This document shows positions 6,915 to 14,884 of a stretch of 25,665 nucleotides of DNA, one piece after another. The notes under the pieces were generated by a model, which worked only from the letters and a program-made list of their open reading frames with translations, was not told where the DNA came from and ran no database searches. Numbering within the stretch: the stretch's first letter is position 1; the number at the start of each line of letters is the position of its first letter. Source of the stretch: an uncultured Collinsella sp. Its GTDB lineage: Bacteria; Actinomycetota; Coriobacteriia; Coriobacteriales; Coriobacteriaceae. A program made the position numbers and the translations under genes. The stretch covers positions 1-25,665 of the forward strand of contig CAAELJ010000141.1 of assembly GCA_900756725.1 (NCBI GenBank), read 5' to 3'.

Positions 6915-9275
6915 GTGAAGCTCGATACACTCGAGATTGGAAAGGACGCCGTTGTCGCATCGGTGGCATCGGACGATCAGGCACTCCGACAGCATATTTT
7001 GGACATGGGCCTAACGCCGGGCACCGAAGTCACCATGATGAAGTACGCCCCCATGGGCGACCCGCTCGAGATTCGCCTGCGTGGCTACGAGCTCACGCTG
7101 CGCAAAGACGATGCCGCGCGCATCGAGCTCGTGGGCGTGCACGACACCGATACCGGCCCGCGCGTTAACGCCGCAATCGGTACGACGGAGCACCCGGCAC
7201 TCGGCGAGGGGACGTATTCGCCCCGCGCAGCAAAGACGGCTGTGCCCGAGGGCGCACCGCTGCATTTTGCCCTCGCCGGCAACCAAAACTGCGGTAAGAC
7301 CACGCTGTTCAACCAGCTTACGGGTTCCAATCAGCACGTCGGTAACTTTCCCGGCGTGACGGTCGACCGCAAGGACGGCACTATCCGTAACCATCCCGAG
7401 GCAAGCGTTACCGACCTGCCCGGCATTTACTCCCTGTCGCCGTACACAGGCGAAGAAGTTGTGAGCCGTCAGTTCATCCTCGACGAGCATCCTGACGCCA
7501 TCATCGACATCATCGACGCTACTAATATTGAACGTAACCTGTACCTGACGCTGCAGCTCATGGAGCTTGACCGCCCCATGGTCATCGCGCTCAACATGAT
7601 GGACGAGGTGACGGCCAACGGCGGCGCCGTGGACGTCAATCTGCTCGAGAGCCTGTTGGGCGTGCCTGTTGTTCCCATTAGCGCTGCCCGCAACGAGGGT
7701 ATCGGCGAGCTGGTGGATCATGCCTTGCACGTGGCGCGGTTCCGCGAGCGCCCCGGTCGCCTGGACTTTTGTGCGCCCGATGGTCCGGATGGCGGCGCGC
7801 TGCACCGCTGCATCCACGGCATCGCCAATCTGATTGAGGACCACGCCACAACGGCGCACATCCCGGTGCGTTTTGCGGCGACCAAGCTGGTTGAAGGCGA
7901 CGAGCTGGTGACCGAGGCGCTTCACCTGGATCGTAACGAGCTCGACGCTATCGAGCACATCATTACCCAGATGGAGGGCGAGGCCGGCACCGACCGCCTG
8001 TCCGCGCTGGCCGATATGCGCTTTAGCTTTATCGGCGACGTGTGTGGGCGCTGCGTCGTCAAACCGCACGAGAGCCGCGAGCACGTGCGCTCCGTCAAGA
8101 TCGACCGCATCCTGACGGGTCGCTACACGGCCATTCCGGCGTTCCTGGTGATCATGGGCCTCGTCTTTTGGCTGACGTTTGGCGTGATCGGCGCGGCGTT
8201 GCAGGGTCTCATGGAGGACGGCATCGCTGCCATCATCGCCTCGGCCGATGCGGGTCTCAAGGCGTTCGGCACCAACGACGTGGTGCGTTCGCTCGCCGTC
8301 GACGGCGTCCTTACGGGCGTGGGCAGCGTGCTGACCTTCCTGCCGATCATCGTCGTGCTCTTCTTGTTCCTCTCCATTCTGGAAGACTCCGGCTACATGG
8401 CGCGCGTGGCCTTTGTCATGGATAAGGTGCTGCGCCGCTTTGGCCTGTCGGGCCGCAGCTTCGTGCCCATGCTCGTTGGTTTTGGCTGCACCGTGCCGGC
8501 AATCATGTCGACCCGCACGCTACCGTCCGAGCACGACCGCAAGATGACCGTCATGCTCACGCCGTTCATGAGCTGCTCGGCCAAGTTGCCGGTCTACGGC
8601 TTGCTGTGCGGGGCGTTTTTCCCGCAGGCGACGGTTCCTGCCATGGTCTCGCTCTATCTGATCGGCATCGCGGTCGGCTGCGTCGCGGCCCTGGTGCTCA
8701 ACCGCACGGCATTTAAGGGCGACCCGGTGCCGTTTATCATGGAGCTTCCCAACTACCGTCTGCCGAGCGTTAAGACGACGGTGATGCTGGCATGGGATAA
8801 GGCCAAGGACTTTATCACCAAGGCCTTTACCATTATCTTTGCCGCTACGGTGGTCATCTGGTTCCTGCAGACGTTCGACATCCGCTTTAATGTGGTCGCT
8901 GACCAGTCGCAAAGCCTGCTTGCCGGTCTGGGTAGCATCATCGCGCCGGTGCTGGCCCCGCTCGGCTTTGGCGACTGGCGCGCCTCGACGGCACTCGTTA
9001 CGGGACTCATTGCCAAGGAGAGCGTCATCTCGACGCTCACGGTGCTTTTGGGCGCAACCTCTCCCGCGGCGCTGTCGACCATGTTTTCGCCGTTTACTGC
9101 CTACGTGTTCCTGGTCTTTACGCTGCTGTACCCGCCCTGCGTGGCGTCCATCGGCGCCGTCAAGAGCGAGTTGGGCGCGCGCTATGCCGTTGCCGTGTTC
9201 GCGTTTCAGGTGACGGTCGCCTGGATCGTGGCGTTTGTCGTGCATTCGGCGGGCATATTGCTGGGGTTGGCTTAG
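6915..9275 (+). CDS. feoB: Ferrous iron transporter, FeoA-FeoB fusion
   Basis: The 786-aa protein begins with a FeoA-type SH3-like domain (about residues 1-75), including DMGLTPGTEVTMM and LRGYELTLRKDDA. A linker follows, then a FeoB G domain with G1 GNQNCGKT (122-129), G3 DLPG (167-170) and G4 NMMD (227-230). The C-terminal half is the polytopic FeoB channel with the conserved gate segments GFGCTVPAIMSTRTL and FMSCSAKLPVYGLL. It imports Fe2+ across the membrane, controlled by GTP. The GTG at 6915 is chosen because GGAGG lies 9 bases upstream and FeoA homology starts there; an in-frame ATG at 6864 has no ribosome binding site and overlaps the candidate operator. No separate feoC was seen. Confidence 0.93.
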   Translation: MKLDTLEIGKDAVVASVASDDQALRQHILDMGLTPGTEVTMMKYAPMGDPLEIRLRGYELTLRKDDAARIELVGVHDTDTGPRVNAAIGTTEHPALGEGTYSPRAAKTAVPEGAPLHFALAGNQNCGKTTLFNQLTGSNQHVGNFPGVTVDRKDGTIRNHPEASVTDLPGIYSLSPYTGEEVVSRQFILDEHPDAIIDIIDATNIERNLYLTLQLMELDRPMVIALNMMDEVTANGGAVDVNLLESLLGVPVVPISAARNEGIGELVDHALHVARFRERPGRLDFCAPDGPDGGALHRCIHGIANLIEDHATTAHIPVRFAATKLVEGDELVTEALHLDRNELDAIEHIITQMEGEAGTDRLSALADMRFSFIGDVCGRCVVKPHESREHVRSVKIDRILTGRYTAIPAFLVIMGLVFWLTFGVIGAALQGLMEDGIAAIIASADAGLKAFGTNDVVRSLAVDGVLTGVGSVLTFLPIIVVLFLFLSILEDSGYMARVAFVMDKVLRRFGLSGRSFVPMLVGFGCTVPAIMSTRTLPSEHDRKMTVMLTPFMSCSAKLPVYGLLCGAFFPQATVPAMVSLYLIGIAVGCVAALVLNRTAFKGDPVPFIMELPNYRLPSVKTTVMLAWDKAKDFITKAFTIIFAATVVIWFLQTFDIRFNVVADQSQSLLAGLGSIIAPVLAPLGFGDWRASTALVTGLIAKESVISTLTVLLGATSPAALSTMFSPFTAYVFLVFTLLYPPCVASIGAVKSELGARYAVAVFAFQVTVAWIVAFVVHSAGILLGLA

Positions 9276-9320
9276 TTGTTTATTGACGGCGCAACCTCTG
9301 TGTATTGAGTTGATTGCGGC

Positions 9321-9346
9321 CCTGCATCTGTACTGACGGATGCGGG
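9321..9346. repeat. Small dyad overlapping the MFS promoter -35
   Basis: CCTGCATC (9321-9328) pairs with GATGCGGG (9339-9346) with one G-T wobble around a 10-base loop. It has no T-tract, so it is a poor terminator for feoB. It includes the -35 hexamer of the next gene's promoter and could be an operator. Confidence 0.4.
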
Positions 9347-9362
9347 ACCGTTGCTATATAAT
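9333..9362 (+). promoter_or_regulatory. Promoter of the MFS transporter gene
   Basis: CTGACG (9333-9338), an 18-base spacer and a perfect TATAAT (9357-9362) sit 38 bases before the chosen start codon. This is one of the best -10 matches in the window. Confidence 0.7.
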
Positions 9363-9399
9363 CGCCCACCGCTCAAGACAATCGGAGAGGTTTTCCTAT

Positions 9400-10596
9400 A
9401 TGGCTCAGGCAAGACAAGATGGCATCTCACTCAAGCAGTGGCTCCCGCTTATCGGGCTCGCCTGTTGCGCGTTCGTATTCAACACGTCGGAGTTCATGCC
9501 CATCGGCCTTTTGACTGATATTGCCGCGTCGTTCTCGCTCACCGAGGCCCAGGCAGGCATCATGATCTCGGTCTACGCCTGGAGCGTCATGCTGCTGTCG
9601 TTGCCGCTTATGGTGTTCGCCTCGCGCTTTGAGTTCAAGCGGATGCTGCTGGGCGTTTTGGCCGTGTTTTCACTCGGCCAGTTCCTGTCTGCCGTGGCGC
9701 CTACCTATCCTATTTTGGTTTGCGCGCGTCTGGTGGTTGCCTGCGCGCATGCCGTGTTCTGGTCGGTCGCCTCGATCATGGCTTCGCGCCTGGTCGACAC
9801 CCGCCACGGGGCGCTCGCCATCAGCATGATTGCTACGGGCTCGTCCATCGCACAGATCTTTGGCCTGCCGATCGGCCGCGCCATCGGACTGGCCGTGGGC
9901 TGGCGCATGACATTCGCCGTGGTCGGGGCCCTCTCAGCCATCGCGGTCGTCTACCAGGCCGCGGTGTTCCCGGCCATGCCGGCGGGCGAGCGCTTTACCG
10001 TCAAACAGCTGCCCGAGCTGCTCAAGAACCCGTTCCTGATCGCGCTCTATGCGGTCACGGTGTTCATGGCAACTGGCTATTATGCGGGCTATAGCTATAT
10101 CGAGCCGTTCCTAGCACAGGTCGCGCACGTCGACGCAAGCGCTATTACCATGACGCTGACGGCGTTCGGCTGCTCTGGTCTGCTCGGAAGCTGGCTGTTC
10201 GGCCGACTGTTCGATGGGCACCGGTTCCCGTTTCTCGCGATTACGCTCTCCGGCGTGCCAGCGGCCCTGCTGCTCATGGGTCCGGCCGCATCATCGCTCG
10301 CGGCGGTGCTTGCCGTCTGCGCGCTATGGGGCTGCTGCTCCACGGCCTTTAACGTGGCGTTCCAGGCCGAGCTCATCAAGTACACGCCGGCGGATTCGTC
10401 GGCCGTCGCCATGTCGATCTTCTCGGGCCTGTTCAACCTGGGTATCGGCACGGGCACCGCGATCGGAGGAGCCGTGGTTTCGGGCCCCGGTATCGCCTGG
10501 ATCGGCTACGCGGGCGGTGCGATCGCTGTCGTGGGCGTCATCCTCGCCATCACCGTGCTGTTCCCGGCCATTCGCCGTGCCAAACCCGTCGCCTAA
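9400..10596 (+). CDS. MFS transporter, DHA1 family, SotB-like sugar/drug exporter
   Basis: The 398-aa product has about 12 hydrophobic helices. The segments AFVFNTSEFMPIGLLTDIA, GIMISVYAWSVMLLSLPLM, ACAHAVFWSVASIMASR and ATGSSIAQIFGLPIGRAIG closely follow the SotB/YdeA group of proton-driven exporters that expel sugars such as arabinose or IPTG and some drugs. The substrate here is unknown. The ATG at 9400 follows GGAGAGG by 9 bases. Earlier in-frame codons would lie in the promoter, whose -10 is at 9357-9362. A 21-bp-arm hairpin element follows the stop codon. Confidence 0.88.
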   Translation: MAQARQDGISLKQWLPLIGLACCAFVFNTSEFMPIGLLTDIAASFSLTEAQAGIMISVYAWSVMLLSLPLMVFASRFEFKRMLLGVLAVFSLGQFLSAVAPTYPILVCARLVVACAHAVFWSVASIMASRLVDTRHGALAISMIATGSSIAQIFGLPIGRAIGLAVGWRMTFAVVGALSAIAVVYQAAVFPAMPAGERFTVKQLPELLKNPFLIALYAVTVFMATGYYAGYSYIEPFLAQVAHVDASAITMTLTAFGCSGLLGSWLFGRLFDGHRFPFLAITLSGVPAALLLMGPAASSLAAVLAVCALWGCCSTAFNVAFQAELIKYTPADSSAVAMSIFSGLFNLGIGTGTAIGGAVVSGPGIAWIGYAGGAIAVVGVILAITVLFPAIRRAKPVA

Positions 10597-10612
10597 CCAC
10601 GTCCCCTCATCA

Positions 10613-10685
10613 GTTGCGGTGGAATACGGACTGCTGGGCCCAATAAACCCGGCAAACAGTCCCTATTCCACCGCAACTTATTTTG
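10613..10685. repeat. Palindromic hairpin element after the MFS gene, possible terminator
   Basis: Arms of 21 bp at 10613-10633 and 10657-10677 are complementary except for one position. The arm begins GTTGCGGTGGAATA and ends GGACTG. The 23-base loop contains GGGCCC, and TTATTTT follows the right arm, so it could end MFS transcription. The 9-base flank CCTCATCAG precedes it, and the same 9-mer straddles the right end of the element at 3241-3304. Both elements contain GGTGGA(A)TA in the left arm, so they may be members of one intergenic repeat family. Confidence 0.7.
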
Positions 10686-10749
10686 GGGGAGGGGATGCAC
10701 GGCAGGCATACAATGGATGGCGTTGTGTTGAGCTTACCGGGAGGCTGTT

Positions 10750-12126
10750 ATGTGGGCATACGAGACGACGTTCTATCAGATCTATCCGCTGGGCTTTTGC
10801 GGGGCTCCGCGCGAAAACGCCGCGCCCGTTGCCGAGGATGAGCTCGCCCAGGCTGCCAACGCCGCGCCCAATCCCGACGCTCCCATCATGAAGATCGTCC
10901 AATGGGCCGACTACCTGCAGGAACTCGGCGTTGGCGCCGTGCTCATCAACCCGCCGCTCGAATCTGATAGCCACGGTTACGATACGCGCAGCCTGCGCCA
11001 CATCGACCGTCGCCTGGGTGGGGATGCCGACTTTGCCGCCGTGTGCGAGACGCTGCACGACCATGGCATCCGCGTGGTGCTCGATGCCGTCTTCAACCAC
11101 GTCGGTCGCGGTTTTTGGGCCTTCCGTGATGTGCGGGAGCGCAAGTGGGACTCGCCCTACAAGGACTGGTTTCACATCAGCTTTGACGGTGACTCGTGCT
11201 ACGGCGACGGCTTTTGGTACGAGGGCTGGGAAGGCCATTTTGAGCTTGTGAAGCTCAACCTGCAAAACCCCGCCGTGGTCGATTACCTGCTTGAGTCCGT
11301 GCGCCGCTGGGCCGAAGTCTTTGGCGTCGACGGTCTGCGCCTGGACGTCGCCTATATGCTCGACCGCGACTTCATGCGTCGCCTGCACGCCTTTACCCGT
11401 GAGCTCAAGCCCGACTTTGTGCTGATTGGTGAGACGCTCCACGGCGACTACAACCAGATCGTCAACGACGAGATGCTCGACTCCTGCACCAACTACGAGT
11501 GCTACAAGGGCCTGTACTCCAGCTTTAATTCGATCAACATGTTCGAGATTGCCCACTCTCTTCATCGCCAGTTTGGCGGTGACCCGTGGTGCATTTATCG
11601 CGGCAAGCATCTGCTGTCGTTTGTCGACAACCACGATGTGCCGCGCCTGGCGAGCATCCTGACGGACAAGTCCTGCCTGCGCCCCGCCTACGGCATGCTC
11701 TTTGGAATGCCGGGCATTCCGTGCGTCTACTACGGCAGCGAGTGGGGGATTGTCGGCGAAAAGGGCGGCCCCGATGGCGACTGGGCGCTGCGCCCTGCGC
11801 TCGATGAGCCTGCGCCCAACGAGCTGACGGCGTTCATCACGCAGCTCACGCACCTGCGCTCGGCCGACGATACGGCGGCCCGTGTTCTCAACTACGGTGC
11901 CTATCGCAACGTGGTGATCCAGAACAAGCAGCTGCTGTTCGAGCGCGCCTGCGACGGCGCGACGGTGCTCGTGGCGGTGAACGCCGTGGACGAGCCTTAC
12001 ACCTTTGGCGCCGGCGAGCTCAGCGGGTCCTTTGTCGACCTGCTTGCCGACGGCGTGCCTACGGTCGAGCTGTCTGGCTCCCTTGAGCTTGCGCCCTACG
12101 AGGTGCGCTATCTGCTGAGGGCCTAG
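10750..12126 (+). CDS. GH13 alpha-amylase-family glycoside hydrolase
   Basis: The 458-aa protein has the GH13 conserved regions in order: region I DAVFNH (112-117), region II GLRLDVAYM with nucleophile Asp199, region III LIGETL with acid/base Glu228, and region IV FVDNHDVPR with Asp296. No signal peptide is seen, so it is probably intracellular. The N-terminus starts directly in the barrel (ETTFYQIYPLGFCG) without a CBM34-type domain, and the C-terminal beta domain is short. Cytoplasmic cleavage of maltodextrin-like oligosaccharides is plausible, but the exact specificity is not determined. GGGAGG lies 5 bases before the ATG. The stop is 3 bp before the next gene. A TACAAT -10-like sequence at 10709-10714 has no good -35. 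Confidence 0.9.
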   Translation: MWAYETTFYQIYPLGFCGAPRENAAPVAEDELAQAANAAPNPDAPIMKIVQWADYLQELGVGAVLINPPLESDSHGYDTRSLRHIDRRLGGDADFAAVCETLHDHGIRVVLDAVFNHVGRGFWAFRDVRERKWDSPYKDWFHISFDGDSCYGDGFWYEGWEGHFELVKLNLQNPAVVDYLLESVRRWAEVFGVDGLRLDVAYMLDRDFMRRLHAFTRELKPDFVLIGETLHGDYNQIVNDEMLDSCTNYECYKGLYSSFNSINMFEIAHSLHRQFGGDPWCIYRGKHLLSFVDNHDVPRLASILTDKSCLRPAYGMLFGMPGIPCVYYGSEWGIVGEKGGPDGDWALRPALDEPAPNELTAFITQLTHLRSADDTAARVLNYGAYRNVVIQNKQLLFERACDGATVLVAVNAVDEPYTFGAGELSGSFVDLLADGVPTVELSGSLELAPYEVRYLLRA

Positions 12127-12129
12127 CTC

Positions 12130-12693
12130 GTGGCCGCGCCGGACGAGGGCTATCAACATATTGAGCATGGGTTTGAACCCGTGTTTGACGAGCGTTCGCG
12201 CGTTTTGGTGCTGGGGTCGTTTCCCTCGGTGCTCTCGCGTGCCAATGATTTTTATTACGGCAACCCCCAGAATCGCTTTTGGCGCGTGATGGCCGCGTGC
12301 CTCGGTGTGCCCGTGCCGCCCAACGAGGGCGACCTTTTGGCGGACAGCGAGCCTGCGACGCTCGACGCCTCGATTGTCGCCAAGCGCTCCATGCTGCTGA
12401 ACGGCGGCGTGGCCCTGTGGGACGTGATCGAGAGCTGTGACATTAAGGGCTCGAGTGACGCGAGCATTCGCAACGTTGTGCCGGCACATATCGAGCGCAT
12501 TACCGGCGCAGCTCCCATTGAGCAGGTGATATGCAACGGAGGTACAGCTGGCCGGCTCTACAAGCGCTATCTACAAGAACGCACCGGGCTGCCCGCCACC
12601 GTCCTGCCCTCGACGAGTCCCGCCAATGCCGCCTGGCGTCTGGAGCGTCTTGTTGAGCGTTGGCACGAAGCCGTTGACTGGGCCGCTCTCTAA
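12130..12693 (+). CDS. DNA-deoxyinosine (hypoxanthine-DNA) glycosylase, UDG family 6
   Basis: The 187-aa product starts at a GTG 3 bp after the GH13 stop, with GAGG about 9 bases upstream inside the preceding gene. It has the family-6 UDG hallmarks VLVLGSFPSVLSR, DFYYGNPQNRFWRVMAA, GVALWDVIESCDIKGSSDAS and the C-terminal PSTSPANA motif. Members remove hypoxanthine arising from adenine deamination and start base-excision repair. Coupling to a glycosidase is likely only transcriptional. The gene meets the following minus-strand gene tail-to-tail with one base between the stop codons. Confidence 0.87.
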   Translation: MAAPDEGYQHIEHGFEPVFDERSRVLVLGSFPSVLSRANDFYYGNPQNRFWRVMAACLGVPVPPNEGDLLADSEPATLDASIVAKRSMLLNGGVALWDVIESCDIKGSSDASIRNVVPAHIERITGAAPIEQVICNGGTAGRLYKRYLQERTGLPATVLPSTSPANAAWRLERLVERWHEAVDWAAL

Positions 12694-12694
12694 T

Positions 12695-13354
12695 TTAGAT
12701 ATCTGATTGGGCGCGGGCGCCGAGGCGTTTCAGAACGCCTCGCCAGATCGGCGCGGGCACGGCTGGCTCGGCGCAAACCATGCCGTCGACGTTGACGTTG
12801 ACGGCATTGCCGCCGCCAAGTCGCTGCGCATGCTCGACGGAGCAGCCCATGCGAACGGCGCCTACGAGCTTGTCCATCGCTTCGGAAAATGGCCGGCGCA
12901 AGAGGCCCATACGCGGGGAGTGGCGAAGCGCCGCAATACCGCTGCCGGCACAGACGACAACGCCGCCACACCACAATTGGTCATGGCGCTCACATGCCTT
13001 GTGCAGACGAACGGCGGTCCCGCGCGCCTGCTTAGCGCCCTCTTGTGCGGCTCGAATCGCGGCATAGACGCGCGTTCCCGTACCGCCAAAGCGTTCAAGC
13101 GCCTGCTCGATAGCTGTCAACGTCTCATCGTCAGCCACATCTTCAATGGCTAGCACGATGCCATCGACTGCACCGGCATCATCCGCTTCCAAATCGATCG
13201 GGCGGGGGAGCGCGGTGTCGGAAAGCTGAGCATAGGCGGCGATGGCATCCTGCAGGTCCCAGAGCAAAAACTCAAGATCGGCGCTATCGGGAATGCTGAT
13301 ATACGCAATGGTTCGCAACGTTTTTGGCACATCGCCGCGTGTGGTCGTCTCCAT
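12695..13354 (-). CDS. Flavodoxin-like/NADPH-FMN-reductase-like protein, function uncertain
   Basis: The 219-aa protein starts at an ATG preceded by AAAGGAGG. The middle (DGIVLAIEDVADDETLTAIEQALERFGG, given here by its ends at about residues 64-91) and the C-terminal half, with LWCGGVVVCAGSGIAAL and HSPRMGLLRRPFSEAMDKL, resemble the second half of small flavodoxin-fold oxidoreductases. The usual phosphate-binding loop at the N-terminus and the aromatic FMN loop are not evident. It may therefore be a degenerate or non-flavin relative. It shares a 93-bp divergent upstream region with the aminotransferase gene. I do not recognise a specific function. Confidence 0.6.
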   Translation of the reverse strand: METTTRGDVPKTLRTIAYISIPDSADLEFLLWDLQDAIAAYAQLSDTALPRPIDLEADDAGAVDGIVLAIEDVADDETLTAIEQALERFGGTGTRVYAAIRAAQEGAKQARGTAVRLHKACERHDQLWCGGVVVCAGSGIAALRHSPRMGLLRRPFSEAMDKLVGAVRMGCSVEHAQRLGGGNAVNVNVDGMVCAEPAVPAPIWRGVLKRLGARAQSDI

Positions 13355-13447
13355 GCCGCCTCCTTTCCGGTTGGTTTCCGTTTAGGTTACACCGTCTGGC
13401 GGTGCCTCGCCGCGCTATCCTAGTGCAACCCTTACGAAAGGAACGCC

Positions 13448-14584
13448 ATGCGTCTGCCCATGAACACCTCGCTTGCCACGCTCAAGCCCTCCGGCATCCG
13501 TCGGATTAACGCGCTCGCTGCCCAGTACCCAGGATGCATTGCGCTCGCGCTCGGCGAGCCCGATTTTTCCACGCCCGATATGATTAGCGCCGAGGTGACC
13601 GCTTCGTTGGACCGCGGCGACACGCACTATCCGCCCAACAACGGTCGCCCCGCTCTGCGCGAAGCGCTGTCTGCCTACATGGGGGATGCGGGCCTTACGT
13701 TTTCGGCCGACGAGGTCATCCTGACCGACGGCGCGACCGAGGCCCTGTCGGCAACATTCATGGCTATGCTCAACCCCGGCGACGAGGTCATTATCCCCAC
13801 GCCGGCCTTTGGCCTGTACGAGAGCATCGTCGTGGCCAATCACGCCAAAGCGGTCTTTTTGGATACAGAGCCTGCGCAATTCCAGATTGATGAGGAGGCG
13901 CTTCGTGCCTGTGTGACGCCGGCGACTAAGGCCATCGTCATCTGCTCGCCCAACAATCCCACGGGTTGCATCCTCGACGCGGCATCGCTCGACGCCGTGG
14001 CACACGTGGCGGAGCAGGCGGGCATCTACGTGGTCTGCGACGACGTATATAACCGCATGGTCTACGTGGACGGCTACGAGCGATTTGCCCAGCGCCACCC
14101 GGAGCTACGCGAGCAGACGGTGGTCATCGAGAGCTTCTCCAAGCCCTGGGCCATGACCGGCTGGCGTTTAGGTTGGCTCGCAGCGGCAACCCCCGTCATC
14201 GCCGAGATCGCAAAGGCCCACCAATACCTAGTATCGAGCGCCGTCTCCTTTGAGATGGACGCCGCGGCCCGAGCCCTGACCGTCGACCCAACCCCCATGC
14301 TCAAAGTCTACCGAGCCCGCCGCGAACGCGCGCTCGCGGCCTTAGACGCCATGGGCCTCGACGTAGTGGAACCGGCAGGCGCCTTCTACGCTTTCCCCAA
14401 CATCAAACAGTACGGCCTAACAAGCGAAGATTTCTGCATCAAAGCCATCAAAGAGGCAAACGTAGCCCTAGTCCCGGGAGACTGCTTCGGCACCGAAGGC
14501 CACATCCGCCTAAGCTACTGCGTATCCGACCAAGATCTGGGCGAAGGCCTAAATCGCCTGTCCACCTTCATTTCAACCTTGTAG
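13448..14584 (+). CDS. Pyridoxal-phosphate-dependent class I/II aminotransferase
   Basis: The 378-aa fold-type I aminotransferase has ALGEPDFSTP at the N-terminus, TDGATEAL for cofactor phosphate contacts, SPNNPTG (167-173), the PLP-stacking/pyridine-nitrogen region VVCDDVYN with Asp198/199, and the Schiff-base lysine Lys232 in SFSKPWAMTGWRLG. The C-terminal HIRLSY supplies the arginine that binds the substrate carboxylate. It probably transfers amino groups between an amino acid (aspartate, aromatic or branched) and 2-oxoglutarate; specificity is not resolvable. AAAGGA lies 5 bases before the ATG. The last ~120 codons use noticeably different synonymous codons from the first part. Confidence 0.9.
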   Translation: MRLPMNTSLATLKPSGIRRINALAAQYPGCIALALGEPDFSTPDMISAEVTASLDRGDTHYPPNNGRPALREALSAYMGDAGLTFSADEVILTDGATEALSATFMAMLNPGDEVIIPTPAFGLYESIVVANHAKAVFLDTEPAQFQIDEEALRACVTPATKAIVICSPNNPTGCILDAASLDAVAHVAEQAGIYVVCDDVYNRMVYVDGYERFAQRHPELREQTVVIESFSKPWAMTGWRLGWLAAATPVIAEIAKAHQYLVSSAVSFEMDAAARALTVDPTPMLKVYRARRERALAALDAMGLDVVEPAGAFYAFPNIKQYGLTSEDFCIKAIKEANVALVPGDCFGTEGHIRLSYCVSDQDLGEGLNRLSTFISTL

Positions 14585-14643
14585 CCATCAGGGACGCAAC
14601 ATATCAGCCCACCGACTTAAGGCTTATGAGTGGGGGTGCCGGC

Positions 14644-14847
14644 CAACGGGAAACCGGGCTGCCCCAAAGTCACCGCAGGCCGCGCCGCCGAAGGCCAGGC
14701 GCAAGGTTTTCGTAGATTCCGCACGAGCCGAAGAGCACTTAATGTGCTCTTCGTGCGAGCCCAGGACCTGACCGAGCGAAAACCTTGCGCCTGGCCTTCG
14801 GCGGCGCGGCCGGATGGTGGAATTGTGTGCAGCCTGGTTTCCCGTTG
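14644..14847. repeat. 204-bp nested palindromic element (MITE-like or structured RNA)
   Basis: Three nested dyads share one centre. Outer 19-bp arms, CAACGGGAAACCGGGCTGC at 14644-14662 and 14829-14847, differ at one position, which would be a G-U wobble in RNA. Perfect 35-bp arms lie at 14678-14712 and 14777-14811. The central hairpin pairs CGAAGAGCAC with GTGCTCTTCG (14744-14753), and CGCA pairs with TGCG further out. No transposase or convincing ORF is inside and there is no T-tract. The right outer arm runs into the -35 of the rplJ promoter. It may be a non-autonomous mobile element or a large folding transcript. Confidence 0.8.
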
Positions 14848-14873
14848 ACCGACGCCGGGGTCCCCGCCATAAT
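14845..14873 (+). promoter_or_regulatory. Promoter of the rplJ-rplL operon
   Basis: TTGACC (14845-14850), a 17-base spacer and CATAAT (14868-14873) give five of six matches in both hexamers at ideal spacing. Transcription would start near 14880, giving a leader of about 210 bases before rplJ. The -35 overlaps the end of the large palindrome. Confidence 0.75.
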
Positions 14874-14884
14874 ACTTTCGGTTC

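Noticed and set aside
7011..8084. A 357-codon minus-strand open frame opposite feoB
   Set aside because: It is antisense to a gene with intact FeoA and G-domain motifs, with no recognisable domain of its own.
10678..12489. A 603-codon minus-strand open frame opposite the GH13 and glycosylase genes
   Set aside because: The plus-strand frames contain complete catalytic motifs; the antisense frame is a composition artefact.
14617..14860. Complete insertion sequence or CRISPR array
   Set aside because: No transposase reading frame exists, and there are no regularly spaced direct repeats; the region is inverted-repeat structure only.
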